Of a stretch of DNA of 64,000 bases, positions 48,425-60,591 are shown one piece after another. The stretch spans positions 18,082,336-18,146,335 of the forward strand of contig NW_022881614.1 of the NCBI RefSeq assembly GCF_003369915.1, read 5' to 3'. Under the pieces are notes generated by a model that was not told the DNA's origin, did not search any database, and saw only the letters and a program-made list of their open reading frames with translations. The position numbers and the translations under genes were made by a program. This stretch comes from Drosophila miranda. Its lineage: Eukaryota > Arthropoda > Insecta > Diptera > Drosophilidae. Position 1 is the first letter of the stretch, and each line of letters opens with the position of its first letter.

Positions 48425-48954
48425 ATTAAATAACTGCGGTAGCGGATTGTGTTTTTAAAACGTTTTTATTTTACTTCTAACTTCACTGATATAGATTTAA
48501 GTAGAGGGTCACAAAGGATTCCGGACAAAGGGTTTGCGCGATCTTAATTTTTAGCTCGACTTTGCGGTGTCGCTTCTGGATCAAGACTGACTTGAACTTT
48601 CTGATCTTTGCATCGTTGATCCCTTTCGGGAATAGTTTTTCTATAAACATTTCAATTGATTTCGCCATCCCGAGTATTGGATTTCGTCATCCAAAGAGAG
48701 AACTGTAAAATGCCTAAAGTGCAGGATCTGCAGAAAGCCGGGAGTGAGATTGTTTATGAGAAGCCGGGTGTGGGCAAACATTGGTTTTCCATTTAGGCGA
48801 GTGTCAAAGATTGGGCTTGCGGCGGGAGCCCTTGAGATTGTACATCTTAGAAATCAATTAGGCGGAGGCCCAAGATTGAAATTGTTTTCGTTTTGGAAAG
48901 CCAAAGATTGTTTACAACTCGTATAAGAGCTCAATAGAATTGGGTACGTTAACT
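48425..48954 (-). repeat. LTR C, full length
   Basis: 530 bp with both ends. It is followed by TGCA and then a non-retroelement flank, so this LTR has an authentic outer edge. Confidence 0.85.
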
Positions 48955-49130
48955 TGCATGTCCTAGGGCGGAACCACCCCTGGTTCCCGCTCGATTACCC
49001 TTCGATTACCCGTAGCTCAGGAGGTAGTTCCGAACTAGTTACGAGTAGAAAGCCAGCAACTAGTTCCCCACTCGACTATCCTTCGATTACCTGTAGCTAG
49101 CTCTGACCTACTTACCAGTAACTGGTTCCG
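48955..49130. repeat. Host flank with degenerate short repeats, unit 2
   Basis: Contains related motifs 'ctcgattacccttcgattac', 'aactagttccccactcgact' and 'gtagctagct' recurring about every 60-70 bp, like a degenerate minisatellite. Similar motifs lie left of LTR A (37680-37760), so the original insertion target was probably this repeat. Duplicated at 52629-52806. Confidence 0.55.
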
Positions 49131-49980
49131 AACTGACTACTGGTAGTAGTCAATCTGGAAGTCTGGAATAATACAAAAATAAAAACACAATGTCTTTCAA
49201 TATAACGAATAATTTTTAATTATATGATGCTTAGCCTACTCCTGGTTTTTGGCAAGACACTTCTTCTTAAAAACCCTTTTCTTCATCCTTTGCATTGCCT
49301 CCGCACAGTGTTTTCGGGGGGCTCATCGCCAGGCGAAATACATTCTGTAATTAATATTTATTTTAATTTATATGAAAAATTTTTATATCTCTAGAAGTGT
49401 AAATGGTATTTTACATAGCAAAGCTGCAAAAAATTCTTTGTGGGTCCTAAGGGCCTTCTTCCCTTGGACCCCATCGACGTTATATGCCAGAACAATGTCC
49501 TCACTCAAAATAAAGTTCAAGCCGCTCAAAACGCCAGCTGGCTGGAGAATTGATTTCATTGCTGTTATCTGTAAGTGAAACATTAAAATATAAAGATAAG
49601 ACAGAGAAAAAAGTCATAAAATTTTGAGTTTAGATTTACTTACATAAATGTCCCTATTTAATTTTATTTTTTCTTCCAGTGCTATAAGCTCTTCCTCACG
49701 TTTTATTGGGAACTGTCCCCGAATGGGATTCAATTCCCCTTACCAGCTGCTTTATTAAAACAGTTTGATCCGCTAAAATTTGGACCACTGCTTTCAATTG
49801 ATCTAAAAACAATGTTGTTAATTAATTTGATTATAAAAATATTTTTCTATTAATCTTTTAATTGATTGATATTATATAGGTTCCTCTTAGGAGCTCCTAA
49901 TATTTGAAAGCCTTTGCCCTATAATTGCCCCTCCCTCTTCTTCAGTAAACCCTTTCACCATAATTGGAATTTTCCGTTAA
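49131..49980 (-). pseudogene. DUF4806-like host gene fragment, unit 2
   Basis: Exon c (49383-49568) is intact. The upstream exon (about 49644-49802) has lost one C in a C run near 49738, shifting its frame. Otherwise almost identical to unit 1. Confidence 0.58.
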
Positions 49981-49995
49981 TAAAAAAAAAATTAT

Positions 49996-50218
49996 CAGCT
50001 CCGATTTTCTTTAATGGGTTAAATCCTATTAGTAAATCTGCCTCCATTCCATCTATTTCATAAAACACTTGTTTTGTGTTGAAAATAGTTATATTATGGA
50101 AATATTTAATTATTGAAAACCCATTCACTGTAGCAACTTTCTTATAAATTGATAATTCTTTTTTATTTTCGTAAATTCCCTTTTTTATATAACAGGAAGT
50201 TGCTCCCGTATCTATCAA
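49996..50218 (-). pseudogene. Truncated protease, unit 2
   Basis: Same breakpoint and same remnant as in unit 1, so it was copied with the unit. Confidence 0.75.
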
Positions 50219-50271
50219 AACTTTTAATTCTCTGTTTATTTTTTTATCTACTCTTTTTAAGTAGGGCAGAC

Positions 50272-51514
50272 CTACTTCGGGGGCTGATCTAAAAAATGGT
50301 CCTCCTCAATGTTATTTATCCGCATTGCTTTATTAGCCGGTTGTTCCGACATTTCGTTTGGCTTTCGTTTCTGCGCCTGATTTTCGTTAGACTGATTATT
50401 CGGTACTACGTTTGCCCTAAAATGCTGAGCTTGGTTATAATTGTTATTATTTCTCCTATAATAACCGTTAGTATTCTCCCGATAATTTCTATTATTATTA
50501 TTTCCCCTGAATTGATTGCTGTTCTGTCGGTTCTTGATTTGTATCGATTCGTCTACATCCATTGGTTCTGGGGCCTGATTTTGTTGTCTATTACCCAAGA
50601 AATAGGGTTGTCCCCATGACATGTTATTCCTCTGGAGATCCCTTTTTTGGTCGAATGGTGAACTATTAGTCCTTGGTTGTCGTTGGTTGAATCTTAATGT
50701 ATTGTAGTTATTATTCCCTGAATTTCTGGGGCCACTGAATTGGTAGGCAAATTGGGCCCGAATGTTATTTGATTGCAATTCCTGTACCTTTGCCAAGGCA
50801 TTCGGTAAAGCTGGGGGATTCAATGAAAATAGGATTTCTGCAATGCCGCCGTTTAGGCCAGTGACAAAAATGCGTAAGGCATTGTCTCTAATTTTCTTAT
50901 TTGATTCTTTCGTGATTTCACTGTCTTTTCCGTGAGTCATTATTGTCTTATTTATTAACATTTCATTTTCATTTCATTTTCTTGTTAACCTCGTTATAGA
51001 AATCTATTATTGAAAGATTCCCTTGTCGGAGAACGCTTAACTCCTGTTCTATTATGTAAATTGGTCTCTTGTCACTGTAAACAAAGTCAAGTCGTGAAAG
51101 TATGGCATCAAAATTTAAAACTGTCCCGTGGTTGGTCAGTGCGTCATGTGCTGGTCCTGTTATTTTGTTTCTCAAAATTGTTAAGGCAATATAATATTGC
51201 TTACTTCCTTTCTTATATAACTTCACTGCAGTTTCTGCAGCTTCCCTCCATCCTACGTATTGGTTTAATCCACCATTGAAAATTGGTAGGGATTCTATTA
51301 CCTTTAATGTGGTGTCATCTTTTATTGTCTCGTCTATTGTTTCTGCCTGATAATCTGATACCTGATCGGATTTAGTTTCTATTTGTTGTTTTAAATTTAC
51401 TATTTGCTCCTGTACTTGTGAAATTTGAAGTGCTACCAGATCTGCAGTGAGATCGGTCCTTGTTTGTGAGTTAATCATTTTTAGTTTTTCAAAATCTAAA
51501 GTTAGTTGATCCAC
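50272..51514 (-). pseudogene. gag, unit 2, split in two frames
   Basis: Same mid-gene insertion and split as unit 1 (181 and 229 codons), with only scattered single-base differences. Confidence 0.8.
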
Positions 51515-52080
51515 CTTAAATTTTTCTTATATGTTTGTTTTTATAATCTAATATAACCTAAATGAACTTATATATTTATTAATACAACTTTTGCTCACGA
51601 ACTATCCGGTAGGGGTCGTCCTTCTTAGTTTGGCTGACAGATCTTCGAACGGGTCTTCCTTCTTGATTTGGCTGACAGGTCTTCGAACGGGTCTTCCTTC
51701 TTAAATTTCTTTGTTTAAGTGGGTCTTCTGGGGGTCTTCCTTCTTTGGTTTAGCTGATAGTTTCACTTTCTTTGTGTTTTGGTTTGGTTGGTTTTGTTTA
51801 AAAACTTTGGTTTTTTTTGTATTTTTGAATTGTCTTGATTAGCTTTTGTATTTATTTGTATTTTGTATTGTATTTGTATTTGTATTTGTATTGTATATTG
51901 TATTTATTTTTGCACACCCTAAGCTCCGGTTTGTTTCCTTTTTATCTCACTTTTTCTTATCTTATATCTCACAGTCACTCCGCGTTTTTATATCTGAAGG
52001 ATTTATTCCATTAATTAATTGTCCTTCGGGTTTCGGCACGACGCAACACTTTTATTATTCGGTGCTTTTTATACAACGTC
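51515..52080 (-). other. Leader, unit 2
   Basis: Same leader with direct repeats; primer binding site follows at 52081-52098. Confidence 0.6.
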
Positions 52081-52098
52081 GCCCCACGTTGGGCGCCA
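52081..52098 (-). other. tRNA-Lys-type primer binding site, unit 2
   Basis: Perfect 18-base match to the site in element 1. Confidence 0.78.
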
Positions 52099-52628
52099 AT
52101 TAAATAACTGCGGTAGCGGATTGTGTTTTTAAAAAGTTTTTATTTTACTTCTAACTTCACTGATATAGATTTAAGTAGAGGGTCACAAAGTATTCCGGAC
52201 AAAGGGTTTGCGCGATCTTAATTTTTAGCTCGACTTTGCGGTGTCGCTTCTGGATCAAGACTGACTTGAACTTTCTGATCTTTGCATCGTTGATCCCTTT
52301 CGGGAATAGTTTTTCTATAAACATTTCAATTGATTTCGCCATCCCGAGTATTGGATTTCGTCATCCAAAGAGAGAACTGTAAAATGCCTAAAGTGCAGGA
52401 TCTGCAGAAAGCCGGGAGTGAGATTGTTTATGAGAAGCCGGGTGTGGGCAAACATTGGTTTTCCATTTAGGCGAGTGTCAAAGATTGGGATTGCGGCGGG
52501 AGCCCTTGAGATTGTACATCTTAGAAATCAATTAGGCGGAGGCCCAAGATTGAAATTGTTTTCGTTTTGGAAAGCCAAAGATTGTTTACAACTCGTATAA
52601 GAGCTCAATAGAATTGGGTACGTTAACT
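52099..52628 (-). repeat. LTR D, full length
   Basis: 530 bp; has a private change (aaagtattcc for aaaggattcc near 52190). Followed by TGCA and the same host flank as LTR C. Confidence 0.85.
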
Positions 52629-52806
52629 TGCATGTCCTAGGGCGGAACCACCCCTGGTTCCCGCTCGATTACCCTTCGATTACCCGTAGCTCAGGAGGTA
52701 GTTCCGAACTAGTTACGAGTAGAAAGCCAGCAACTAGTTCCCCACTCGACTACCCTTCGATTACCTGTAGCTAGCTCTGACCTACTTACCAGTAACTGGT
52801 TCCGAA
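52629..52806. repeat. Host flank with degenerate short repeats, unit 3
   Basis: Near-identical copy of 48955-49130, showing that the duplicated unit included host DNA outside the LTR. Confidence 0.55.
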
Positions 52807-53645
52807 CTGACTACTGGTAGTAGTCAATCTGGCAGTCTGGAATAATACAAAAATAAAAACACAATGTCTTTCAATATAACGAATAATTTTTAATTATATG
52901 ATGCTTAGCCTACTCCTGGTTTTTGGCAAGACACTTCTTCTTAAAAACCCTTTTCTTCATCCTTTGCATTGCCTCCGCACAGTGTTTTCGGGGGGCTCAT
53001 CGCCAGGCGAAATACATTCTGTAATTAATATTTATTTTAATTTATATGAAAAATTTTTATATCTCTAGAAGTGTAAATGGTATTTTACATAGCAAAGCTG
53101 CAAAAAATTCTTTGTGGGTCCTAAGGGCCTTCTTCCCTTGGACCCATCGACGTTATATGCCAGAACAATGTCCTCACTCAAAATAAAATTCAAGCCGCTC
53201 AAAACGCCAGCTGGCTGGAGAATTGATTTCATTGCTGTAATCTGTAAGTGAAACATTAAAATATAAAGATAAGACAGAGAAAAAAGTCATAAAATTTTGA
53301 GTTTAGATTTACTTACATAAATGTCCCTATTTAATTTTATTTTTTCTTCCAGCTCTTCCTCACGTTTTATTGGGAACTGTCCCCGAATGGGATTCAATTC
53401 CCCCTTACCAGCTGCTTTATTAAAACAGTTTGATCCGCTAAAATTTTGACCACTGCTTTCAATTGATCTAAAAACAATGTTGTTAATTAATTTGATTATA
53501 AAAATATTTTTCTATTAATCTTTTAATTGATTGATATTATATAGGTTCCTCTTAGGAGCTCCTAATATTTGAAAGCCTTTGCCCTATAATTGCCCCTCCC
53601 TCTTCTTCAGTAAAACCTTTCACCATAATTGGAATTTTCCGTTAA
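52807..53645 (-). pseudogene. DUF4806-like host gene fragment, unit 3
   Basis: Most decayed copy: one C is lost in the GGACCC run near 53143, which shifts exon c after the YNVDG block, and about 9 bp are deleted near 53351 in the upstream exon. Confidence 0.58.
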
Positions 53646-53660
53646 TAAAAAAAAAATTAT

Positions 53661-53883
53661 CAGCTCCGATTTTCTTTAATGGGTTAAATCCTATTAGTAA
53701 ATCTGCCTCCATTCCATCTATTTCATAAAACACTTGTTTTGTGTTGAAAATAGTTATATTATGGAAATATTTAATTATTGAAAACCCATTCACTGTAGCA
53801 ACTTTCTTATAAATTGATAATTCTTTTTTATTTTCGTAAATTCCCTTTTTTATATAACAGGAAGTTGCTCCCGTATCTATCAA
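53661..53883 (-). pseudogene. Truncated protease, unit 3
   Basis: Same remnant and breakpoint as units 1 and 2. Confidence 0.75.
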
Positions 53884-53936
53884 AACTTTTAATTCTCTGT
53901 TTATTTTTTTATCTACTCTTTTTAAGTAGGGCAGAC

Positions 53937-55180
53937 CTACTTCGGGGGCTGATCTAAAAAATGGTCCTCCTCAATGTTATTTATCCGCATTGCTTTATTA
54001 GCCGGTTGTTCCGACATTTCGTTTGGCTTTCGTTTCTGCGCCTGATTTTCGTTAGACTGATTATTCGGTACTACGTTTGCCCTAAAATGCTGAGCTTGGT
54101 TATAATTGTTATTATTTCTCCTATAATAACCGTTAGTATTCTCCCGATAATTTCTATTATTATTATTTCCCCTGAATTGATTGCTGTTCCGTCGGTTCTT
54201 GATTTGTATCGATTCGTCTACATCCATTGGTTCTGGGGCCTGATTTTTTTTGTCTATTACCCAAGAAATAGGGTTGTCCCCATGACATGTTATTCCTCTG
54301 GAGATCCCTTTTTTGGTCGAATGGTGAACTATTAGTCCTTGGTTGTCGTTGGTTGAATCTTAATGTATTGTAGTTATTATTCCCTGAATTTCTGGGGCCA
54401 CTGAATTGGTAGGCAAATTGGGCCCGAATGTTATTTGATTGCAATTCCTGTACCTTTGCCAAGGCATTCGGTAAAGCTGGGGGATTCAATGAAAATAGGA
54501 TTTCTGCAATGCCGCCGTTTAGGCCAGTGACAAAAATGCGTAAAGCATTGTCTCTAATTTTCTTATTTGATTCTTTCGTGATTTCACTGTCCTTTCCGTG
54601 AGTCATTATTGTCTTATTTATTAACATTTTATTTTCATTTCATTTTCTTGTTAACCTCGTTATAGAAATCTATTATTGAAAGGTTCCCTTGTCGGAGAAC
54701 GCTTAACTCCTGTTCTATTATGTAAATTGGTCTCTTGTCACTGTAAACAAAGTCAAGTCGTGAAAGTATGGCATCAAAATTTAAAACTGTCCCGTGGTTG
54801 GTCAGTGCGTCATGTTCTGGTCCTGTTATTTTGTTTCTCAAAATTGTTAAGGCAATATAATATTGCTTACTTCCTTTCTTATATAACTTCACTGCAGTTT
54901 CTGCAGCTTCCCTCCATCCTAAGTATTGGTTTAATCCACCATTGAAAATTAGTAGGGATTCTATTACCTTTAATGTGGTGTCATCTTTTATTGTCTCGTC
55001 TATTGTTTCTGCCTGATAATCTGATACCTGATCGGATTTAGTTTCTATTTGTTGTTTTAAATTTACTATTTGCTCCTGTACTTGTGAAATTTGAAGTGCT
55101 ACCAGATCTGCAGTGAGATCGGTCCTTGTTTGTGAGTTAATCATTTTTAGTTTTTCAAAATCTAAAGTTAGTTGATCCAC
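53937..55180 (-). pseudogene. gag, unit 3, split in three frames
   Basis: Carries the mid-gene insertion shared with units 1 and 2, plus a private one-base expansion in a T run near 54246 that shifts the C-terminal part again. Confidence 0.8.
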
Positions 55181-55619
55181 CTTAAATTTTTCTTATATGT
55201 TTGTTTTTATAATCTAATATAACCTAATTGAACTTATATATTTATTAATACAACTTTTGCTCACGAACTATCCGGTAGGGGTCGTCCTTCTTAGTTTGGC
55301 TGACAGATCTTCGAACGGGTCTTCCTTCTTGATTTGGCTGACAGGTCTTCGAACGGGTCTTCCTTCTTAAATTTCTTTGTTTAAGTGGGTCTTCTGGGGG
55401 TCTTCCTTCTTTGGTTTAGCTGATAGTTTCACTTTCTTTGTGTTTTGGTTTGGTTGGTTTTGTTTAAAAACTTTGGTTTTTTTTGTATTTTTGAATTGTC
55501 TTGATTAGCTTTTGTATTTATTTGTATTTTGTATTGTATTTGTATTTGTATTTGTATTGTATATTGTATTTATTTTTGCACACCCTAAGCTCCGGTTTGT
55601 TTCCTTTTTATCTCACTTT
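55181..55619 (-). other. Leader, unit 3, left part
   Basis: Leader sequence interrupted after 'tatctcactttt' by a DINE-like element; it resumes at 56770-56895, where the primer binding site is at 56896-56913. Confidence 0.6.
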
Positions 55620-56769
55620 TTATACCCGATACTCAAAATGAGTATTGGGGTATATTAGATTTGTGGTAAAAGTGGATGTGTGTAACGTCCAGAAGGAATC
55701 GTTTCCGACCCCATAAAGTATATATATTCTTGATCAGCATCAATAGCCGAGTCGATTGAGCCCTGTCTGTCTGTACGTCTGTCCGTCCGTCCGTCCGTCC
55801 GTCCGTCCGTCCGTCCGTCTGTCCGTCCGTCCGTCCGTCCGTCCGTCCCCTTCAGCGCCTAGTGCTCAAAGACTATAAGAGCTAGAGCAACGATGTTTTG
55901 GATTCAGACTTCTGTGATATGTCACTGCTACAAAAATATTTCAAAACTTCGCCCCGCCCACTTCCGCCCCCACAAAGGACGAAAATCTGTGGCATCCACA
56001 TTTTTAAAGATACGATAAAACCAAAAACGCAGAATCGGTGAAGATGACCATATCTTCTACAGTGCAAAATCTGAACCAGATCGAATAATGATTATAGCCA
56101 GAATCAAGAAAACAATTTCATTCTTTCTCGCTCTGTCTCTCTCTAACACACAGGTTTCAGGGTCGGTTTTGTCAATTGCAAAATATGAGTTCAAGGATCT
56201 CAGAACCTATAAGAGCCAGAGCAACCAAATTTGGTATCCACACTCCTGTGATATCGGACCTTGACCGTTTCGTGTCCAAATTTCGCCACACCCCCTTCCG
56301 CCCCCGCAAAGGACGAAAATCTGGGGCATCCACAAATCTAAGAGACTATTAAGGCTAGAGTAACCAAATTTGGTATCCGCACTTCTGTTAGATCTCACTA
56401 TAAAACGTGTATCTCAAAATTTCGCCCCACCACCTTCCGCCCCCTAAAGGACGAAAATCTGTTGCATCCACAATATTGCACATTAGAGAAAACCAAAAAC
56501 GCAGAATCATAGATAATGACCATATCTATCAGATTGCTGAATCTGGATCAGATCGGATCATTTTTGTAGCCAAAAGCAAGAAATCAATTTTCAGTGGCTA
56601 CGCAGCGCCCGACGTCACGCTCAGACTGATTTTCTGTCTCTCTCGCACGCACTCTTTGTCGTGTCGTTTAATATTAGCGGCGTCTGCTGGAGGAGAGTTA
56701 TACTTGCTTAGTATCGGGTATAACCGTAGAGTTGCGGTGTCCGCAGCAACTCACAACGTTCCCCCTCGT
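55620..56769 (+). mobile_element. DINE-like element 14, inserted in a retroelement leader
   Basis: 1.15-kb copy in the opposite orientation to elements 1-13: it starts 'tatacccgatactc' on the plus strand and ends with the hairpin and 'ccccctcg'. It has a long GTCC tract (55770-55850) and three modules. It is younger than the unit duplication because sibling leaders at 44830, 48270 and 51950 lack it, which gives an exact empty site. Confidence 0.8.
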
Positions 56770-56895
56770 TCTTATCTTATATCTCACAGTCACTCCGCGT
56801 TTTTATATCTGAAGGATTTATTCCATTAATTAATTGTCCTTCGGGTTTCGGCACGACGCAACACTTTTATTATTCGGTGCTTTTTATACAACGTC

Positions 56896-56913
56896 GCCCC
56901 ACGTTGGGCGCCA
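56896..56913 (-). other. tRNA-Lys-type primer binding site, unit 3
   Basis: Perfect 18-base match to the site in element 1. Confidence 0.78.
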
Positions 56914-57443
56914 ATTAAATAACTGCGGTAGCGGATTGTGTTTTTAAAACGTTTTTATTTTACTTCTAACTTCACTGATATAGATTTAAGTAGAGGGTCA
57001 CAAAGGATTCCGGACAAAGGGTTTGCGCGATCTTAATTTTTAGCTCGACTTTGCGGTGTCGCTTCTGGATCAAGACTGACTTGAACTTTCTGATCTTTGC
57101 ATCGTTGATCCCTTTCGGGAATAGTTTTTCTATAAACATTTCAATTGATTTCGCCATCCCGAGTATTGGATTTCGTCATCCAAAGAGAGAACTGTAAAAT
57201 GCCTAAAGTGCAGGATCTGCAGAAAGCCGGGAGTGAGATTGTTTATGAGAAGCCGGGTGTGGGCAAACATTGGTTTTCCATTTAGGCGAGTGTCAAAGAT
57301 TGGGATTGCGGCGGGAGCCCTTGAGATTGTACATATTAGAAATAAATTAGGCGGAGGCCCAAGATTGAAATTGTTTTCGTTTTGGAAAACCAAAGATTGT
57401 TTACAACTCGTATAAGAGCTCAATAGAATTGGGTACGTTAACT
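56914..57443 (-). repeat. LTR E, shared between unit 3 and the second element
   Basis: Full-length LTR with a primer site on its left and a polypurine tract on its right. It therefore serves as the 5' LTR of unit 3 and the 3' LTR of the second gypsy copy. A single LTR shared by two internal regions is the usual product of LTR-LTR recombination. Confidence 0.83.
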
Positions 57444-57686
57444 CCCCCCATTCTTAAATGTTTCGTCCCGATACATTTTCCACTATTTCTTCTGACGGTA
57501 TTCTTATTGATTTAATAAGTACAAATTTGGTTAATTTATAGCCGAAGTAAAATAACATTATCAATATCAAAATGATTAAGAATAATGTTGTTAATGGTAA
57601 GGCCGTACTCCCTAATGTTATAAGGGGATTTAAAATATTAACATTATCAAAAGAAAATTGCTTATCATTCGATTGTATATAATCAA

Positions 57687-58824
57687 CTAATTCAAATCGC
57701 TATATCTATGATGCGATATATATCTTAGAATTTTACCCTTATCATTTATGTGGGTTATATTATTTATTACAATTGTGTTGTTGAATATAAGGAGATACGA
57801 TCCTAACAAAGTAGTATTGTCTACGATATTTTTGCCTGAAACTAATATGGCACCATCCTGAATGATGTCTATTTCTTTGTTTTTTCCCCTTTTTTTTAGT
57901 GCAGTTGTCTTTAAAGTCATTAAGTAATTTGGTGAAACAGGTCTTCTTTAAATTTATTTGTGCGTAATTGTTAAAAGTTTCACTTTTAAAATTATTCATT
58001 AAATAGTATTTCTCCTTACATTCACAAACTTTTTCACTTATAACTAACATTCCATCATTTTGTGAGATGGCTCTTGCATGGTAAAACTTGCAAATATCTT
58101 TAATTTGAGGATATTTTATGTAAATGATTATTAAATCAGCATTTCGAATTATTTTAACCGTTGCAATGTCCAGCAGATCAGACAGTTCAACAGGATGTTT
58201 TTCATGCTTATAAATGTCCTCTATTTCGTTTTTATTTAAAATTTTTGTATTGAAAATGTTTACTTTTAAGAGGGTTATGGTATCAACTAAATTTAGTAGG
58301 TCAAAAGTTATTAATTTTAAACGATGCTTTCTCAGTATCGTTTCTTCATTGAAGATGACATTTTTTAATGAATTTGATAGCAATTCAATTTCTTTGAAAA
58401 ATTTGGAATTTATTACAAATTGTTTATTATTATTTTCAGTTAATTCATTTACTTTATTTTGTATTTTCAAAAAGTCGTCATGATCAGGGCTGCCTGCTAT
58501 CCATTTCCAAATGGTACCTAATTCATTTATTCCCCTTTCATTCCGTTTTGGAACTAATTCTGAAATCATTAATTTTAATAGACTTAAGTCCATTGATATT
58601 TCCCACTCATCGTCTGAATTAATTGATTTGCTGACATATTTGGATTCTTTATTAATTATCTCTCTATAAAAACTCAAATTAGTAATATGGAAAAGTTCAG
58701 CGTATGTTTCATAAGTGTAAACGTCTCTGTCGTCTTTGAGCAATAGATAGAAACTATGCGTATAGTCAATTACTTCCGAAGTCGTCAATATAACAAAAGT
58801 CAGTATTAGTATATTCGCATACAT
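57687..58824 (-). pseudogene. env remnant of the second gypsy copy
   Basis: Nearly identical to 38596-39733, with a few amino-acid changes and the same frame break at the A/G run. An about 18-bp deletion near 57478 lies downstream of the coding part compared with element 1. Confidence 0.75.
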
Positions 58825-58842
58825 TTTCTGGAAAAAAAATAT

Positions 58843-59358
58843 TTAATATTTGATGTTATCTTTATGTATAATTCTGTTTCTATTATTGATTATAATTTTA
58901 TTCGGTCGATTTTCCTTAACTACCTGCTTTTTGTATCGGGATTGAAGTTTATTTCTTTCCCCGAATTTCTTTTCATAAACTACTTCTCCTATTTTATAAT
59001 CTTTTTCTCCTCTATCTTTGTTATGTAGCTTAAGCATTTTGGTCTGAGCTTCCTTAAGTAATATTGGATTATGCTTGTGTTCTATTTTGTTATACAATAT
59101 GTCATATGGCATTTGATTGGTCGTTGAATGTATCGTCAGGTTATATTTCAGTGCCGCCCTTATTATTATTTCTGAATAATCTGTTAGATTTAGTTCATCC
59201 TTGATGCACCGCGCTATTTCTGTTAGTGTGGAATGTACCCTTTCTACCTGACCATTTGCGGTGCTGTGTCTGGGATCAGCATAATAAATAGTTAAGTTAC
59301 TTCTTTGTATGAATGATCTAAATTGTGCTGAAGTAAAGCTTGGTTCGTTGTCAGTCAT
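58843..59358 (-). pseudogene. Integrase C-terminal part, second copy
   Basis: Frame carrying the TDNEPSF block and the downstream acidic residue block. It is separated from 59355-60548 by the frameshift shared with element 1. Confidence 0.73.
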
Positions 59359-60591
59359 AAAGATGTTGCTAACGGAAAGTGTTGCAAAATTTCCACTACC
59401 TTATTTTCAATGTTTAATTTACTTTGAATTTCCTTGACCACCAAGTATTTGGAATAAGAATCTATACAAGTTATGAATGTTAGGTTTTGGGCATAGTATA
59501 TGTCTAAGTGTAATTGATCTCCTTCTTTTGCTGGAATGGGAGCTTCCCCAATTGGAATTTTTACAGGGTGTCTGTGATATTTGTTTTTGTTACAGATCTC
59601 ACAATTTTTTATATATTCTTTTAATTTTTTGTGCAGGTTGGGGCAATAATACAGCTTAGTTATTTGTTTGTAATTTTCGTCTAGTCCTCTATGGGCTCTG
59701 CAATGTGTTTCTTCTATAATTATAGCTTTATATTCTGAATTTACTACATCTTGGAGGAACTTTCTCGTGAAGAGAAATTTATTTATGAAGTTTTCCTTTA
59801 GCTTATTTTGGATAAGGTATAAATCTTCTAAAGTGCAGTGTATTCCTGTGGTTAAGTGAGGCTGAATAAATTCTTTTAAAATGATTAGCAGATTGTCTAC
59901 CGTATCAAATTCAATAATATGTCGGGTATTTTCATAAACTCTTACTAACTCATGAACTGTGAATCTCCCTTGCGCTAATAGTAGCTGCTGTTTAAATTGG
60001 TTTAGAGGCTTGCTAGTCTCTTGAATGACGTTTTCAAAACTACTCTCTGCTGAATGCTGAGTATTTATGTCTGATTCTGAATCTGTCTGGTCGACATCAC
60101 TATCTGTCATATGATTTATTTTAATCCGAGATAAAGCGTCCGCTACTACGTTAGTTGAGCCTGGCTTATAAATGACTTTTGGTGTGAAACTTTCTATGAA
60201 GTAATACCAACGATTCATTTCAACATTTGGATTTTTTTGCGACATTGCAAAGGACAAAGGTTGGTGATCTGTATGTATTTCAATTCCACTCACTCCGTAT
60301 AAATAATTTCGCAAATTTTTTAATGCCCATACAATAGCTAATAATTCCTTTTTATTAGTAGCATATAATTGCTTGGTTTTACTTAAAGTTTTAGAAATAA
60401 ATGGTTTGGGATTCCCATCTTGCGACAAAACTGCACCTATTGCTATGTCCGATGCATCTGTGGTTAATGTGAATTTTTTATTGTAATCTGGTTGTACTAA
60501 TTCAATATGTGCTATTAAACTGTCCTTTAAATTATTAAATGCTCCCATTGCTGGTTCATCCAGCTGTATTAATGTTTTCTTGGATGCCCTT
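59355..60591 (-). pseudogene. RNase H and integrase N-part, second copy, cut by a BEL element
   Basis: 397-codon frame from the RT-RNase H connection through RNase H (TTDASD, TDHQPL), an HHCC zinc region and the start of the integrase core. It lacks the A-run expansion and nonsense codon of element 1, so it is better preserved. Upstream it has an extra T near 60574 and is then interrupted at 60592 by a BEL/Pao LTR; the rest of pol should lie beyond the window. Confidence 0.78.
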
